Assembly (NCBI GenBank): GCA_030263635.1
Contig: SZPI01000003.1
Coordinates: 3,010-67,009, forward strand
Source of the DNA: Flexicrinis sp001567485
Lineage (GTDB): Bacteria > Chloroflexota > Anaerolineae > Aggregatilineales > Phototrophicaceae
Length of the DNA stretch: 64,000 nucleotides
Reading direction: 5' to 3'
Part shown: positions 1 through 8,665 of the stretch, one piece after another
Numbering within the stretch: position 1 is the stretch's first letter
Layout: each line of letters starts with the position of its first letter
The notes under the pieces: generated by a model
What the model was told of the DNA's origin: nothing
Database searches by the model: none
Seen by the model: only the letters and a program-made list of their open reading frames with translations
Made by a program: the position numbers and the translations under genes

Positions 1-318
1 GTGGACGCCGAGGACACGCCTATTCGCATCCAGAGCGAGGCGGAACTGGTGCGCGTGTGTTTGGAGAACGTCCGCAGCTGGTCGAATCAGGTCATCGAGC
101 TTGAACGGCAAACACTAACCGTCGAAACGCTCGAAGAGACCGAGGACGCCGCGCTGCGATCAACCGAGATCGCCAACCTGTTGATCCCCGGAGTCGACCA
201 GAACCAGAACGGCGTGGTCGAGCCGTTCGAGGGCGAGTGCGGCCTTGAACAAATCGGCACCTACGGGCTGATTATCGCGTCGTTGGACTTGTACAAGGCC
301 GACAGCGACGCTCCATGA
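1..318 (+). CDS. C-terminal end of an unknown protein with an EF-hand-like loop (5' truncated)
   Basis: The frame is open from the first base of the window, so the GTG at position 1 is probably internal and the true start lies upstream. The 105 visible residues are mostly helical and acidic. Near residues 65-77 the run DQNQNGVVEPFEGE has the spacing of acidic and Asn residues seen in EF-hand or dockerin-type calcium loops, with a Cys soon after. No family is recognised. The stop overlaps the start of the next gene by 4 bases (ATGA), so the two are translationally coupled and may act together, but no function can be given. Confidence 0.6.
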   Translation: MDAEDTPIRIQSEAELVRVCLENVRSWSNQVIELERQTLTVETLEETEDAALRSTEIANLLIPGVDQNQNGVVEPFEGECGLEQIGTYGLIIASLDLYKADSDAP

Positions 319-1508
319 ACCGTTTCCGTGCTGCGACGGCGGTGCTGATCGCTGTGCTGTTGGCCGCATGTGTTGGCACGCCGCCGCCTGAAACCCCCGG
401 CTTTCCGGCCCAGTCGCGCCCGACGCAGACCCCGCTGCCGACCGCTTCCGGTTGGCAGGCCGCCCAACAGCCGATCACCCTCGACACGGCCTCTCAGCTG
501 CGCGAACTGGGCCGGCTCGAAGCGCCCGAACCGCCCTCGACGGTGTTCGCCTATGCGCTGTCGCTCGACAGCAGCATGCTCGCCGGGTTGAACAACGATT
601 TTCTGCTGGTATGGGATCTGATTACCGGATCGATGCTGATCGCCACGGGCCGGCGCGGCGCGAATGCCGTCCTGTTCGACCCCGACCGGTCAACCGTGTA
701 CACGCTGTCACCAGACGGCGTGCTGCGGCCCTACGACGCGCGCACGGGCAGCACCGGCCAAAACCTGATCCTGAACGACGCCTATAACGACGTGTACGCC
801 TACGATCCGGTCGGCGGCTGGCTCGCCTTCGGACGTGGGGACGGCTTCGTCGACATCTGGGATTTGCCGCGGCGGGCGCGTGTCCACGTGCTCGATCTGG
901 GCGAAATCCCGCCGACCGCGATGGCCTTCGACCCCAGCAGTTCACGGCTCGCCGTGGCCGACCGCAGCGGCGCTGTCACCCTCTGGGACACCGAAAGCGC
1001 CGAACAGATCGACCGCGAGGAACTGCTCGTCAACATCACCGAGTTGATCTATGCGCCGACTGGCCGGGCGTTGATCGCCAGCACGAGCGACGGAGTCATC
1101 CAGCTCAACCCCGCCACCGGCGAGCCGATCCGCCAGCTCACCACGGGGGCCAATGCCGGCGTGCTGGAGTTCGTGCCGGAGTCCGGCTATCTGCTGACGG
1201 GCGGCGCGGCCGGTGATCTCAACATCTGGGACACCACCGCCCAACAGCTGCGCGCGGTGCTGCCCAGCACGACGGGAGACCGGCCCAGCGCGGCGCTCTC
1301 ACCCGCCGGCGACATGGTGCTGGCGACTACCCGCGGCGGCAGCCCGTCGTTGTGGAATATCAGCGAGATCGCGCAGGGCGCGGCGCTGCGCGGCAGCCTC
1401 AATCTGCCGCCGCTGGACGTGCTGCGCGCGGTGTGGACATCCGACTCGTTGCAGATCTTGGTGTTTGAAGCGCTGGGGCCGGTGCGCGTGTTTGGTGTAA
1501 CGCGCTAG
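315..1508 (+). CDS. WD40/beta-propeller lipoprotein
   Basis: This 397-residue protein starts with a short hydrophobic segment ending in the lipobox LLAAC near residue 19, so it should be exported and lipid-anchored. A Pro/Thr-rich linker follows. Repeated blades end in W-D motifs such as LLVWDLITG, VDIWDLP, VTLWDTES and LNIWDTT, typical of WD40-like propellers used as protein-binding scaffolds. The ATG overlaps the end of the preceding gene (ATGA). The 3' end converges on def and overlaps it by 4 bases, leaving no room for a terminator. The partner or ligand cannot be deduced. Confidence 0.85.
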   Translation: MNRFRAATAVLIAVLLAACVGTPPPETPGFPAQSRPTQTPLPTASGWQAAQQPITLDTASQLRELGRLEAPEPPSTVFAYALSLDSSMLAGLNNDFLLVWDLITGSMLIATGRRGANAVLFDPDRSTVYTLSPDGVLRPYDARTGSTGQNLILNDAYNDVYAYDPVGGWLAFGRGDGFVDIWDLPRRARVHVLDLGEIPPTAMAFDPSSSRLAVADRSGAVTLWDTESAEQIDREELLVNITELIYAPTGRALIASTSDGVIQLNPATGEPIRQLTTGANAGVLEFVPESGYLLTGGAAGDLNIWDTTAQQLRAVLPSTTGDRPSAALSPAGDMVLATTRGGSPSLWNISEIAQGAALRGSLNLPPLDVLRAVWTSDSLQILVFEALGPVRVFGVTR

Positions 1509-2068
1509 GACGCCTGCCGTTCGCCAGCTTCCGCGCCGTCTTCCTTGGCCGCTTCGCCGTCGGCCGGCTTGCTGCGCGTATCCCATATCTCTTCAGCGAT
1601 GTCGATGAACAGCCGTCCGTCGAGGTGATCGATCTCGTGCTGAAATACGCGCGCCAGCCAATCTTTCGCCTTGATGCGAATCGGCTTGCCGTGCCTGTCC
1701 TCGCCGGTGATGACGACCTGCTCGTGGCGGAACACGGTGCCAGCATAGCCGGGGATCGACAGACACGCCTCGACCCCGTCGACCTGCGTGCGGCTGGTCT
1801 TGATGATCTTGGGATTGACGACGACGAACAGCTTGCCCGCCAGATCGCCGAATTCCTTGCGGCTGTCCTCGTCATCCGAGAGGCGGACGACGATCAACCG
1901 CTGGCTGACGTTGACCTGCGGTGCAGCAAGGCCGACTCCCGGCGCGGCGATCATCGTCTCGACCATGTCATCCACAAGCCTCTGAAAATCAGGGCCGAAC
2001 GATGTCACGCGAACGGCCTTCTTGCGAAGCACGGGATCGTCGAGTTTGATGATTGGAAGCAAAGCCAT
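1505..2068 (-). CDS. def: peptide deformylase
   Basis: Removes the N-terminal formyl group from nascent proteins in the cytoplasm. All three family motifs are present: GVGLAAPQ at residues 44-51, EACLS at 100-104 (usual form EGCLS, so Gly to Ala at position 101) and HEIDH at 144-148, which supplies the two metal-binding His and the catalytic Glu; Cys102 is the third metal ligand. The length of 187 residues is normal, with a charged C-terminal tail after residue 165. It is the last gene of a minus-strand run and lies 56 bp after a membrane-protein gene. The Ala in motif 2 is unusual but should not abolish activity. Confidence 0.95.
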   Translation of the reverse strand: MALLPIIKLDDPVLRKKAVRVTSFGPDFQRLVDDMVETMIAAPGVGLAAPQVNVSQRLIVVRLSDDEDSRKEFGDLAGKLFVVVNPKIIKTSRTQVDGVEACLSIPGYAGTVFRHEQVVITGEDRHGKPIRIKAKDWLARVFQHEIDHLDGRLFIDIAEEIWDTRSKPADGEAAKEDGAEAGERQAS

Positions 2069-2124
2069 AGCACGTCACTCCATGCAGTATCGACCTGTCA
2101 TTGTACCCGAAGATGACGGAGCGC

Positions 2125-3021
2125 TCAAAACCGGAGCAGCTGCACGAGTTCGAACCCCTGCGCGTTGTACAGCGTACACACCCGCTGCCACAACACGCGA
2201 AGCAGCACCTCGCGCGTGACGAACAAAGCGGCGCACGTCATAAACACGCGAAGGCCGTCGTGCAGCCCCGCGCTCACTATGAGCATCAGCACAGCGACCG
2301 ACAGCATCACACCCTGAATGGCCGCGTACAGCCCCGCCGCCGCACCGGCTGACTCGCCCGGCTGGGTCGATCTGTAACCGACGCTGATCCCGATCAGCAC
2401 ACCCATCAGCGGTGACTGCACGTTATCGAGCCACAGCCAAAGCCCGACCGAACTGAACAACACCGTCACGCCCACAGCGGTATCGACCGCCGCTGCTGTG
2501 TCGCTGTCATCCGCAATCCCCACGTCGCCCACGAGCATCAGCGCCGTGCCGAGCAGAAACATGGCGACAATCGCCATCGCGCCAAAGCCGATGATCCCCT
2601 GCGCGTTGTGAATATAGCGCGTGGCGAATTGGCCGTACTTCGACTCCCGGAAGGCGCGCATCGCCAGCAGCCACACAGCGCCCAACATGCCCGCGGGGGC
2701 CAGCCCGATTGACGCCAGCCGGTGCTGCCGCCGTTCATACGCGACGTAGCGCGCGCTCAGCGCCGCCGCGACACCGCCGCGCAGGGTGCCGCCGATCACG
2801 ATGGCGATCAACGCAACGCTGAAGCCCACAACCCACAGGATGGGCAGCATCATCAACGCGAAGAAGACCGCCGCAATCGTCACCCAGCGGGCACGCTCAC
2901 CGTCCGGCGATGGCGGCCCCTTGAGCCGGAGCAGCGGATGGTCAGGCATCCGGCCCCAATAGGCCCACCACAACCGGAACGTCGTCAGCCAGCCGAAGGC
3001 CCGACCGAAGATCGCGATCAT
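2125..3021 (-). CDS. polytopic membrane protein, paralogue of the gene before it
   Basis: A 298-residue protein with about six hydrophobic segments and no recognised family. It shares landmarks with the preceding gene product (3018-3908): an FRES-x2-GQF motif near the middle, and a C-terminal REVLLRVLW...FELVQLLR stretch matching RELSLRGLC...FEVVTIYR. The two therefore look like diverged tandem duplicates. The start overlaps the upstream stop (ATGA), showing translational coupling. The context is a secreted beta-propeller and a response regulator, which would fit a membrane complex, but the function is unknown. Confidence 0.8.
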   Translation of the reverse strand: MIAIFGRAFGWLTTFRLWWAYWGRMPDHPLLRLKGPPSPDGERARWVTIAAVFFALMMLPILWVVGFSVALIAIVIGGTLRGGVAAALSARYVAYERRQHRLASIGLAPAGMLGAVWLLAMRAFRESKYGQFATRYIHNAQGIIGFGAMAIVAMFLLGTALMLVGDVGIADDSDTAAAVDTAVGVTVLFSSVGLWLWLDNVQSPLMGVLIGISVGYRSTQPGESAGAAAGLYAAIQGVMLSVAVLMLIVSAGLHDGLRVFMTCAALFVTREVLLRVLWQRVCTLYNAQGFELVQLLRF

Positions 3022-3908
3022 AGACTTCTGCGGTAGATCGTCACTACCTCAAATACGGACGAGTTCACAAGCCGGGCGAATATCACGCACAACCCCCTGA
3101 GCGAAAGTTCGCGCGCAGCAATGAAGGCGATCACGAACATGACCGTGCTCGACAAGTCCGACAGCAGCCCGACAGCCGACAGCGTCAAGGTGAACACGGC
3201 ATGGAGAACAAGCGCCAAAGCGTAATGGGCCACCTGCGCCGAAATCAACGCGACAGGGGCCATGAGCGCGAGGTCGGCCGCCACGGCCCCCAGCGTTGGC
3301 ATCATCATGCCGATAATCGACCCCGCCACCAACGCGCCTATGTAGTCTAGCATCATGATCGCGAACACCGCGAAACCATTCAGGAGCATTGTCGGTTGAT
3401 ACAGGAATTGGCCAATGTCCGATTCTCGAAACGTCTGCCCGCCGCACGCGGTCAAGAGCACCAGCGCGCCAAACGCGAACACGGCGAACAGCCACATCGC
3501 ATGCAGCCACGCGGCCGCCTGATGCAGCCCTGAAAGCAGCGGATCACTGCGGACATAGCGCGTCATCACCGCCCAGAGCGCGCCGACAAAGCCGGAGATC
3601 GTCACGCCCATCAGGTCGAGCAGGCCGTGGCGGCGGGCATTCTGCACCGCGCGCCCAACCCCACGCGCGATGACGACGCCAGCATACGTATCGAGGATCA
3701 GCACCAGCGAAAGCGGCGCGACCCCGTACGCCACCCACAGCACAAGGGCCGCGAACGACGCGACGATCAACATAACAGTAGGGACGAACTCGACCCAGAA
3801 CGCGTAGTTGGCGTCCGGCTCGGTATACCGCAGCGGATACCACAGGAACGGGTGGCGCGGCAGCGCATTGTTCACCCCGTGCCACAGTTCCCGCGTGATG
3901 AGGTTCAT
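3018..3908 (-). CDS. polytopic membrane protein, tandem paralogue
   Basis: I place the start at the ATG at 3908, two bases after the upstream stop. The longer open frame to 4082 would run deep into the neighbouring gene and encodes an Arg-rich shadow sequence. The resulting 296-residue protein opens with a short amphipathic segment (MNLITRELW) and has about six to seven hydrophobic helices. It resembles the downstream 298-residue protein at the FRES-x2-GQF motif and the C-terminus. No family is recognised. It lies in a tight minus-strand cluster with a beta-propeller protein and a response regulator. Confidence 0.78.
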   Translation of the reverse strand: MNLITRELWHGVNNALPRHPFLWYPLRYTEPDANYAFWVEFVPTVMLIVASFAALVLWVAYGVAPLSLVLILDTYAGVVIARGVGRAVQNARRHGLLDLMGVTISGFVGALWAVMTRYVRSDPLLSGLHQAAAWLHAMWLFAVFAFGALVLLTACGGQTFRESDIGQFLYQPTMLLNGFAVFAIMMLDYIGALVAGSIIGMMMPTLGAVAADLALMAPVALISAQVAHYALALVLHAVFTLTLSAVGLLSDLSSTVMFVIAFIAARELSLRGLCVIFARLVNSSVFEVVTIYRRSL

Positions 3909-3910
3909 TG

Positions 3911-5056
3911 TTAGGGGCGCGTTCCCCACGCAAGCACGTTGGGCCGGCCCAGCAGACTGCTCATACCCGCCGTCAATTCCGTGAACACGCCGGTGTCGAC
4001 ATCCAGCGCCAAAAGCAGCGATCCACGGGCGTCGTCCGGCGGGTTCCCGGCAAAAGCGACGTGCGAGCTGTCGGGCGACCAAACCAGCCGCGGCGGCTGT
4101 GGCGTGTGATCCTCAATCGTCACGCCGCAGTAGCTTCGCGTTTCGCCGGACTGCGTATCGAAGACGTACAGCGAGGCCGGCGCGACATCGACCTCTGGAT
4201 CGGGGCCGGTCAGCGGAGCGCCCCAAAACGCCACATAGCGCGAGTCGGGCGACCAGCTCACCCCACCGGTGCCGATGCCACCCAGCCGCAGCGGGCCGTA
4301 TTCAGCCGTCAGATCGGTGACGGTCTCGACCGAGCGCGTGTCCGGATTGGCGATCACCAGTTCCGCCCCGCTGGCGGCGTCCTCCGCGACCGGCACGACT
4401 GCGGCCAGCCGTGTGCCATCGGGCGACCACGCCGCCGCGTTGGCATAGCGGGCCTCCGGGCCGACGTCGATGTGCGGGCTGTCTGGCGCGCGGCGCGTCA
4501 CCAAGTTGACGAGCTGACGTACGAATCGGCCGTCGCGATAATCCAACGCCAGCGCCCAGAATCCACCGGGCTGCACGCTGACCACCGCGTGGTTGTCCAG
4601 TTCGACCAGCCCGCTTGTCCCCTGCAAGTAGAGGCGCTGCCCGGCCGTGTAGATCAGCAGCGAATCGTCCGACCAGTACTGCACGTCGCTGGCCGTATCT
4701 TCATACAGGGTGTCGCGCAGCACGCCGTCGAGCGTCATGCGGCGGTACAGCTCCTCCTCGCCGTCCAAATAGGTGACGGTGCGCGCATCCGGGGAAATCC
4801 GGCAGTTGGTGCCACATATCCGCGTGTTCTCCAGCGGATAGCGGGTGCGGCCTTCGATATCGACCACCCATAACCCGCTGCGGTCGAAGGCGGTGAGAAT
4901 CAGCCCGCCGGGTTCAAAGATGCGCTCGCGCATCACACGCGGCTGGGCCGGGCAGTACGCGGTAGATTCGGCAAGGGCGATTGGCGTGGCGGCCAGCAGC
5001 AGTCCCGCAGCAAGCAGCACGCAGAAAGCGGCCACGCGGCCGCGACCATGCACCAT
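3911..5056 (-). CDS. secreted TolB-like beta-propeller protein
   Basis: Begins with a signal peptide (basic start, Leu/Ala-rich core, cleavage probably near ALA-ES), so the protein is exported. The mature part carries repeated propeller signatures WSPDG, WSPDSRY and WSPDSSH, as in TolB/WD40-like PD40 repeats. A few Cys residues (CGTNC, YCG) could form disulfides outside the cell. I prefer the ATG at 5056; an in-frame GTG at 5068 is possible but leaves only four bases after the upstream stop and no good ribosome-binding site. It is followed by two membrane-protein genes, so a sensing or assembly role with them is conceivable. Confidence 0.8.
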   Translation of the reverse strand: MVHGRGRVAAFCVLLAAGLLLAATPIALAESTAYCPAQPRVMRERIFEPGGLILTAFDRSGLWVVDIEGRTRYPLENTRICGTNCRISPDARTVTYLDGEEELYRRMTLDGVLRDTLYEDTASDVQYWSDDSLLIYTAGQRLYLQGTSGLVELDNHAVVSVQPGGFWALALDYRDGRFVRQLVNLVTRRAPDSPHIDVGPEARYANAAAWSPDGTRLAAVVPVAEDAASGAELVIANPDTRSVETVTDLTAEYGPLRLGGIGTGGVSWSPDSRYVAFWGAPLTGPDPEVDVAPASLYVFDTQSGETRSYCGVTIEDHTPQPPRLVWSPDSSHVAFAGNPPDDARGSLLLALDVDTGVFTELTAGMSSLLGRPNVLAWGTRP

Positions 5057-5072
5057 TTCAGTGACCACCCGC

Positions 5073-5960
5073 CTAACGGACGCGATCGTTCAAACGATAC
5101 CCCACGCCGCGCACGTTCACGATCAGATCCGGGTTCTGTCCGGCCTGCTTGAGCTTGCGGCGCAGATTGCTGATGTGCGGACGGATCACCTCGCGCGCCT
5201 CCGCCTCGTCGACCGAGTAGCTGCGCACCTCGCGCACCAGCTCGTGACACGGCACGACACGGCCGCTGTGTGCGCCGAGATAGAGCAGCAGGTCAAACTC
5301 CGTCGGCGTCAGGTCGATCTGCTGATCGTCCGCGCTGATCTGATAGCGGCCGGGATAGACGGTCAGCGGGCCAAGCTGCATGACGCTGCCGACCTCAGGC
5401 ACGTCCCAACGGTTGGCGTATCCCGCGGAGGTTGCAACCGCGCTCGTCGGCGTGCCTACAGCCGGCATGCCGGGGATCGCAGGCCCTGTCGACGCCGATT
5501 CGATCTGGTCGAGTTCAAAGACGTCACTGCGAATAGATTCGAAAAGCATTCGCCGGCGCCGCATGTTTCGCGACCGTTCGACACCGCGCGCAATCGCAGC
5601 GCGCAGATCATTCATCGACCCCGGCTTGATGAAATAGTCGTGCGCGCCGAGGCGAAGCGCTTCGACCGCCGACGGCAGGCTGGCGTACCCCGTCATCAAG
5701 ATGACCACGGCTTCCGGCGATTCAGCCTTGATGTGCCGCAGCAGCTCGACCCCATCCATATCCGGCATCTTGATATCGGTCAACACGACATCGAACTCGT
5801 TGGTGGTCAGGTGTTCGAGCGCTTCCGGCCCGCTGGCTGCCTCGGTGACGCTGTAGCCGACGCGCTCCAAATTCTTGCTGATGGAATACCGGTTGGGGCC
5901 TTCGTCGTCGACCACCAGGATTTGTGCCGACGTAGCCGGCGACTGTGAAAGCGCGTGCAT
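5073..5960 (-). CDS. OmpR-family response regulator (orphan)
   Basis: An N-terminal receiver domain has the acidic pair D18-D19, phospho-acceptor D62 (LTDIKMPDMDG), T90 and K112 (FIKPG), so it should be phosphorylatable. A long linker of about 75 residues follows, then a C-terminal winged-helix DNA-binding domain (about 195-292) with the typical ending VRGVGYRL. No histidine kinase lies next to it. The gene is tightly packed upstream of a secreted beta-propeller and two membrane proteins, which may be its targets or partners. The ATG follows a GGAGAG ribosome-binding site. Confidence 0.93.
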   Translation of the reverse strand: MHALSQSPATSAQILVVDDEGPNRYSISKNLERVGYSVTEAASGPEALEHLTTNEFDVVLTDIKMPDMDGVELLRHIKAESPEAVVILMTGYASLPSAVEALRLGAHDYFIKPGSMNDLRAAIARGVERSRNMRRRRMLFESIRSDVFELDQIESASTGPAIPGMPAVGTPTSAVATSAGYANRWDVPEVGSVMQLGPLTVYPGRYQISADDQQIDLTPTEFDLLLYLGAHSGRVVPCHELVREVRSYSVDEAEAREVIRPHISNLRRKLKQAGQNPDLIVNVRGVGYRLNDRVR

Positions 5961-6036
5961 AAACTCTCCGTAAAGAACTCATACAGGGAAGCTTACGGTA
6001 ACTCAAGGATAGCGCAATGCAGCGCCGTACGCAATT

Positions 6037-7440
6037 TTACCGTTCCACGCTAGAAGGTGGTATCACAAACACCCAAGACGGATGATCCGCCCGCGCAGCG
6101 CCGCGCTCAAACGCGAATACCTGCCATGCCACGCCGTCCCACAGCGCGGCGATCTGCCCGCCGACGTCGATGACCGGCAGATGATCGCGCAGCATCCGCG
6201 GCGTCTTCGCGTTGATCAGCCAATCCTTGAGCTTCTGATGTCCACCGCCAAGCAGCGCAACACGATCTCCGGGTCTGCGTGTGCGTACGGTGACCCCTCC
6301 GCTGCCGACCTCCAGCGCGAACGCCGCCGCCGGTTTGACATCGCCGAACCTCTGCCCGGCACGCCATCCGAACGGCATATCGAGCGCCGGGCCGGGCCGC
6401 ACGCTGAACTCCGGCGGCAGCCAGTACCCGTCATAGGGTGGAGACCACGCGCTGTCCGCCCGATACAACGCGACATATTCGCCGTCCAGTTCGACGTTGA
6501 CGCCGCCTTGAACCTGCACGATCCCCCCTTCCGGCTGGTCGAGCAGGTCGAGCACGCCGGCCGAATGCTCGTAGGACGGCTCGCAGTCGGGCGCCAGCCG
6601 CTGCAAGAGCCGGATCAGCGCGCGGCGTTGGAGCGCCCGGTCGAGTTGAGCAAACGGCGCGCGGCGTATCCACAGCCGATCCCCATGGCGCGCGGCGTTC
6701 GCATCGCACCACGGCTCAACCCACGACGTCAGAACGGCATCGTCCTCGGCGGCGAGATGGGCCAGCCGCGCCATCGACATCACGACCGCCGGGTTCGCCG
6801 TCTCCAACAGAGGCATGACGGTCTGGCGAAGCCAATTGCGGCGATGGGCCGGGTCGCGGTTGCTCGCGTCGTCGCGGAAGGGGATCTCGTTGGCCCGGCA
6901 GTACGCCTCAAGCTCGCCCTTGCGAAGCATCAAGAACGGTCGCAGCAGGGGCAGCGACGGATGCCCCGGCACGGTCGACTCGGCGCGCATCCCGCCCAGC
7001 CCGTGGATGCCTGCGCCGCGAATCACGTTCAGCAGCACAGTTTCCGCCTGATCGTCGGCATGATGCGCCGTGGCGACCCAATCGGCGTGGATATCGGTGG
7101 CGCACTCCGCGAGAAACGCATAGCGCGCATCGCGAGCGCGTTCCTCGACGCCGGACATATTGGGGTCGATCCGTCCGCGCCCGACAGCGCACGAGATGCC
7201 CCAACGCCCCGCCGTCTGCGCGGTGAACACGGCGTCATCGAAGCCGGCGTCTCCGCGCAGGCCGTGGTCAAAGGTCGCCGCCGCGATGCGAACGCCCAGC
7301 GCCGGCGCGACCTGAATGGCGGTATGCAGCAGCGCCAGCGAGTCCGCCCCGCCTGAAACCGCGATCAGTCCCGTCGTGTGGCGCCGGCCCGTCAAGGCCA
7401 TACGGAGTGCTTGGAGTAGGGATACCGCCGAGTCGCTCAT
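6037..7440 (-). CDS. tilS: tRNA(Ile)-lysidine synthase
   Basis: TilS uses ATP and lysine to convert C34 of tRNA-Ile(CAU) to lysidine, changing its codon reading to AUA. The PP-loop motif SGGADS is at residues 29-34, followed by the N-type ATPase fold with the conserved TAHHADDQAET segment. The C-terminal region (GGHQKLKDWLI) matches the TilS C-terminal domain. The length of 467 residues is normal. It is transcribed divergently from mreB, sharing a 114-bp spacer, and lies upstream of the response-regulator cluster. Confidence 0.95.
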   Translation of the reverse strand: MSDSAVSLLQALRMALTGRRHTTGLIAVSGGADSLALLHTAIQVAPALGVRIAAATFDHGLRGDAGFDDAVFTAQTAGRWGISCAVGRGRIDPNMSGVEERARDARYAFLAECATDIHADWVATAHHADDQAETVLLNVIRGAGIHGLGGMRAESTVPGHPSLPLLRPFLMLRKGELEAYCRANEIPFRDDASNRDPAHRRNWLRQTVMPLLETANPAVVMSMARLAHLAAEDDAVLTSWVEPWCDANAARHGDRLWIRRAPFAQLDRALQRRALIRLLQRLAPDCEPSYEHSAGVLDLLDQPEGGIVQVQGGVNVELDGEYVALYRADSAWSPPYDGYWLPPEFSVRPGPALDMPFGWRAGQRFGDVKPAAAFALEVGSGGVTVRTRRPGDRVALLGGGHQKLKDWLINAKTPRMLRDHLPVIDVGGQIAALWDGVAWQVFAFERGAARADHPSWVFVIPPSSVER

Positions 7441-7516
7441 GGGTTTTGCACTAGCCCGTGGTAGATCGCCCGATTATAGTTGCGTGCTGCTGTATTTCGA
7501 GGACATCCGTGCCGTA

Positions 7517-7525
7517 TGCTATAAT
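7517..7525 (+). promoter_or_regulatory. extended -10 promoter of the mre operon
   Basis: The bases TGCTATAAT form a perfect extended -10 element (TGn plus TATAAT at 7520-7525), about 30 bases before the mreB start. The -35 region (TTCGAG or TCGAGG) is poor, as is common for extended -10 promoters. It lies in the divergent spacer with tilS. Confidence 0.7.
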
Positions 7526-7554
7526 CCACGACGCGCGTCCGGCCAGGGGGCCTT

Positions 7555-8616
7555 GTGTTAAGTCCACTCGATTATATCTTCGGGTTGTTCTCACTCGACC
7601 TCGGTATTGACCTTGGTACGGCCAATACTCTGGTTGCGGTGCGCGGCAAGGGCATCGTGATCAACGAACCGTCGTTCGTGGCGATCGACAAGAAGTCCAG
7701 CCAGCCCCTTGAGGTGGGCGCGCGCGCTAAAGAGATGTGGAGCAAGAACCCGCGCAACATCCTGATCGTACGCCCCCTTCGCGACGGCGTCATCAGCGAG
7801 TTCGAAGTCACTGAATCGATGCTCGATCACCTGATTCGCAAGGCGCACGAGCAGTCGTGGGTGCCGATCCCGCGCCCGCGCGTCGTCATCGGCATACCCA
7901 GCGGCGTCACCGAGGTCGAGAAGCGGGCGGTCTACGACGCCGCAATCAACAGCGGCGCGCGCGAAGCCTTCCTGATCGAGGAGCCGGTGGCGGCGGCGGT
8001 CGGATCGGGCCTTCCCGTGCAAGAGACGCGCGGCAGCATGATGATCGACATCGGCGGTGGCACTACCGAGGTCGCCGTGTTCTCGCTGGGCGGTGTCGTC
8101 ATCAGCCGGAGCATCCGCGTCGCTGGCGATGAGATGGACGAGGACGTCGTTCAGTATATACGCGCCAAGCACAATCTGCTGATCGGCGAGCCGTCTGCGG
8201 AGCGTGTTAAGATCGAGGTCGGTTCGGCGTATCCGCTGCCGACCGAGCGCGTCTATCCGGTCAAGGGCCGCAATCTGGTCACCGGCCTCCCGGCCACGGT
8301 CGAGGTCAGTTCGGTCGAAATCCGCGAGGCATTGTCCGGCTCGGTGAACATTATCATCGACACGGTGAAGGACGCGCTGGACGACACGCCGCCAGAGCTG
8401 ATCGCTGACCTGATCGAGTCGGGCATTTGCATGAGCGGCGGCGGCAGCCAGCTCAAGGGCCTTTCGGCGCGGCTCCAAGACGAACTGGGCATCCGCGTGT
8501 ACGTGGCCGACGATCCGATGACGTGCGTAGCGCGCGGCGCGGCGCGTGTGCTGGAAGACTACAACAATCTGCGCCGATTACTGGTCAGTTCGAGCCGTGG
8601 CAGCACGCAGCACTAG
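7555..8616 (+). CDS. mreB: rod-shape-determining protein MreB
   Basis: Bacterial actin homologue that organises lateral wall synthesis. It has the actin-family phosphate-1 loop DLGIDLGTANTLV near residues 14-26 and phosphate-2 motif DIGGGTTEVAVFSLGG, with a normal length of 353 residues. The GTG start is preceded by an AGGGGG ribosome-binding site. The N-terminal LDYIFGLFS segment could be the membrane-binding amphipathic helix. It heads an operon with mreC, mreD and a class B PBP, all on the plus strand. Confidence 0.97.
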   Translation: MLSPLDYIFGLFSLDLGIDLGTANTLVAVRGKGIVINEPSFVAIDKKSSQPLEVGARAKEMWSKNPRNILIVRPLRDGVISEFEVTESMLDHLIRKAHEQSWVPIPRPRVVIGIPSGVTEVEKRAVYDAAINSGAREAFLIEEPVAAAVGSGLPVQETRGSMMIDIGGGTTEVAVFSLGGVVISRSIRVAGDEMDEDVVQYIRAKHNLLIGEPSAERVKIEVGSAYPLPTERVYPVKGRNLVTGLPATVEVSSVEIREALSGSVNIIIDTVKDALDDTPPELIADLIESGICMSGGGSQLKGLSARLQDELGIRVYVADDPMTCVARGAARVLEDYNNLRRLLVSSSRGSTQH

Positions 8617-8665
8617 CCGCCCGGCGCGGCCTGCCCGCCCCGGTTGACATGACGGATCCCTGCCC

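Noticed and set aside
3908..4873. 321-residue plus-strand frame opposite the beta-propeller gene
   Set aside because: Arg/His-rich composition of an antisense shadow in GC-rich DNA; the minus strand gene has a signal peptide and propeller motifs.
6082..7356. 424-residue plus-strand frame opposite tilS
   Set aside because: Antisense shadow; tilS motifs on the minus strand are clear.
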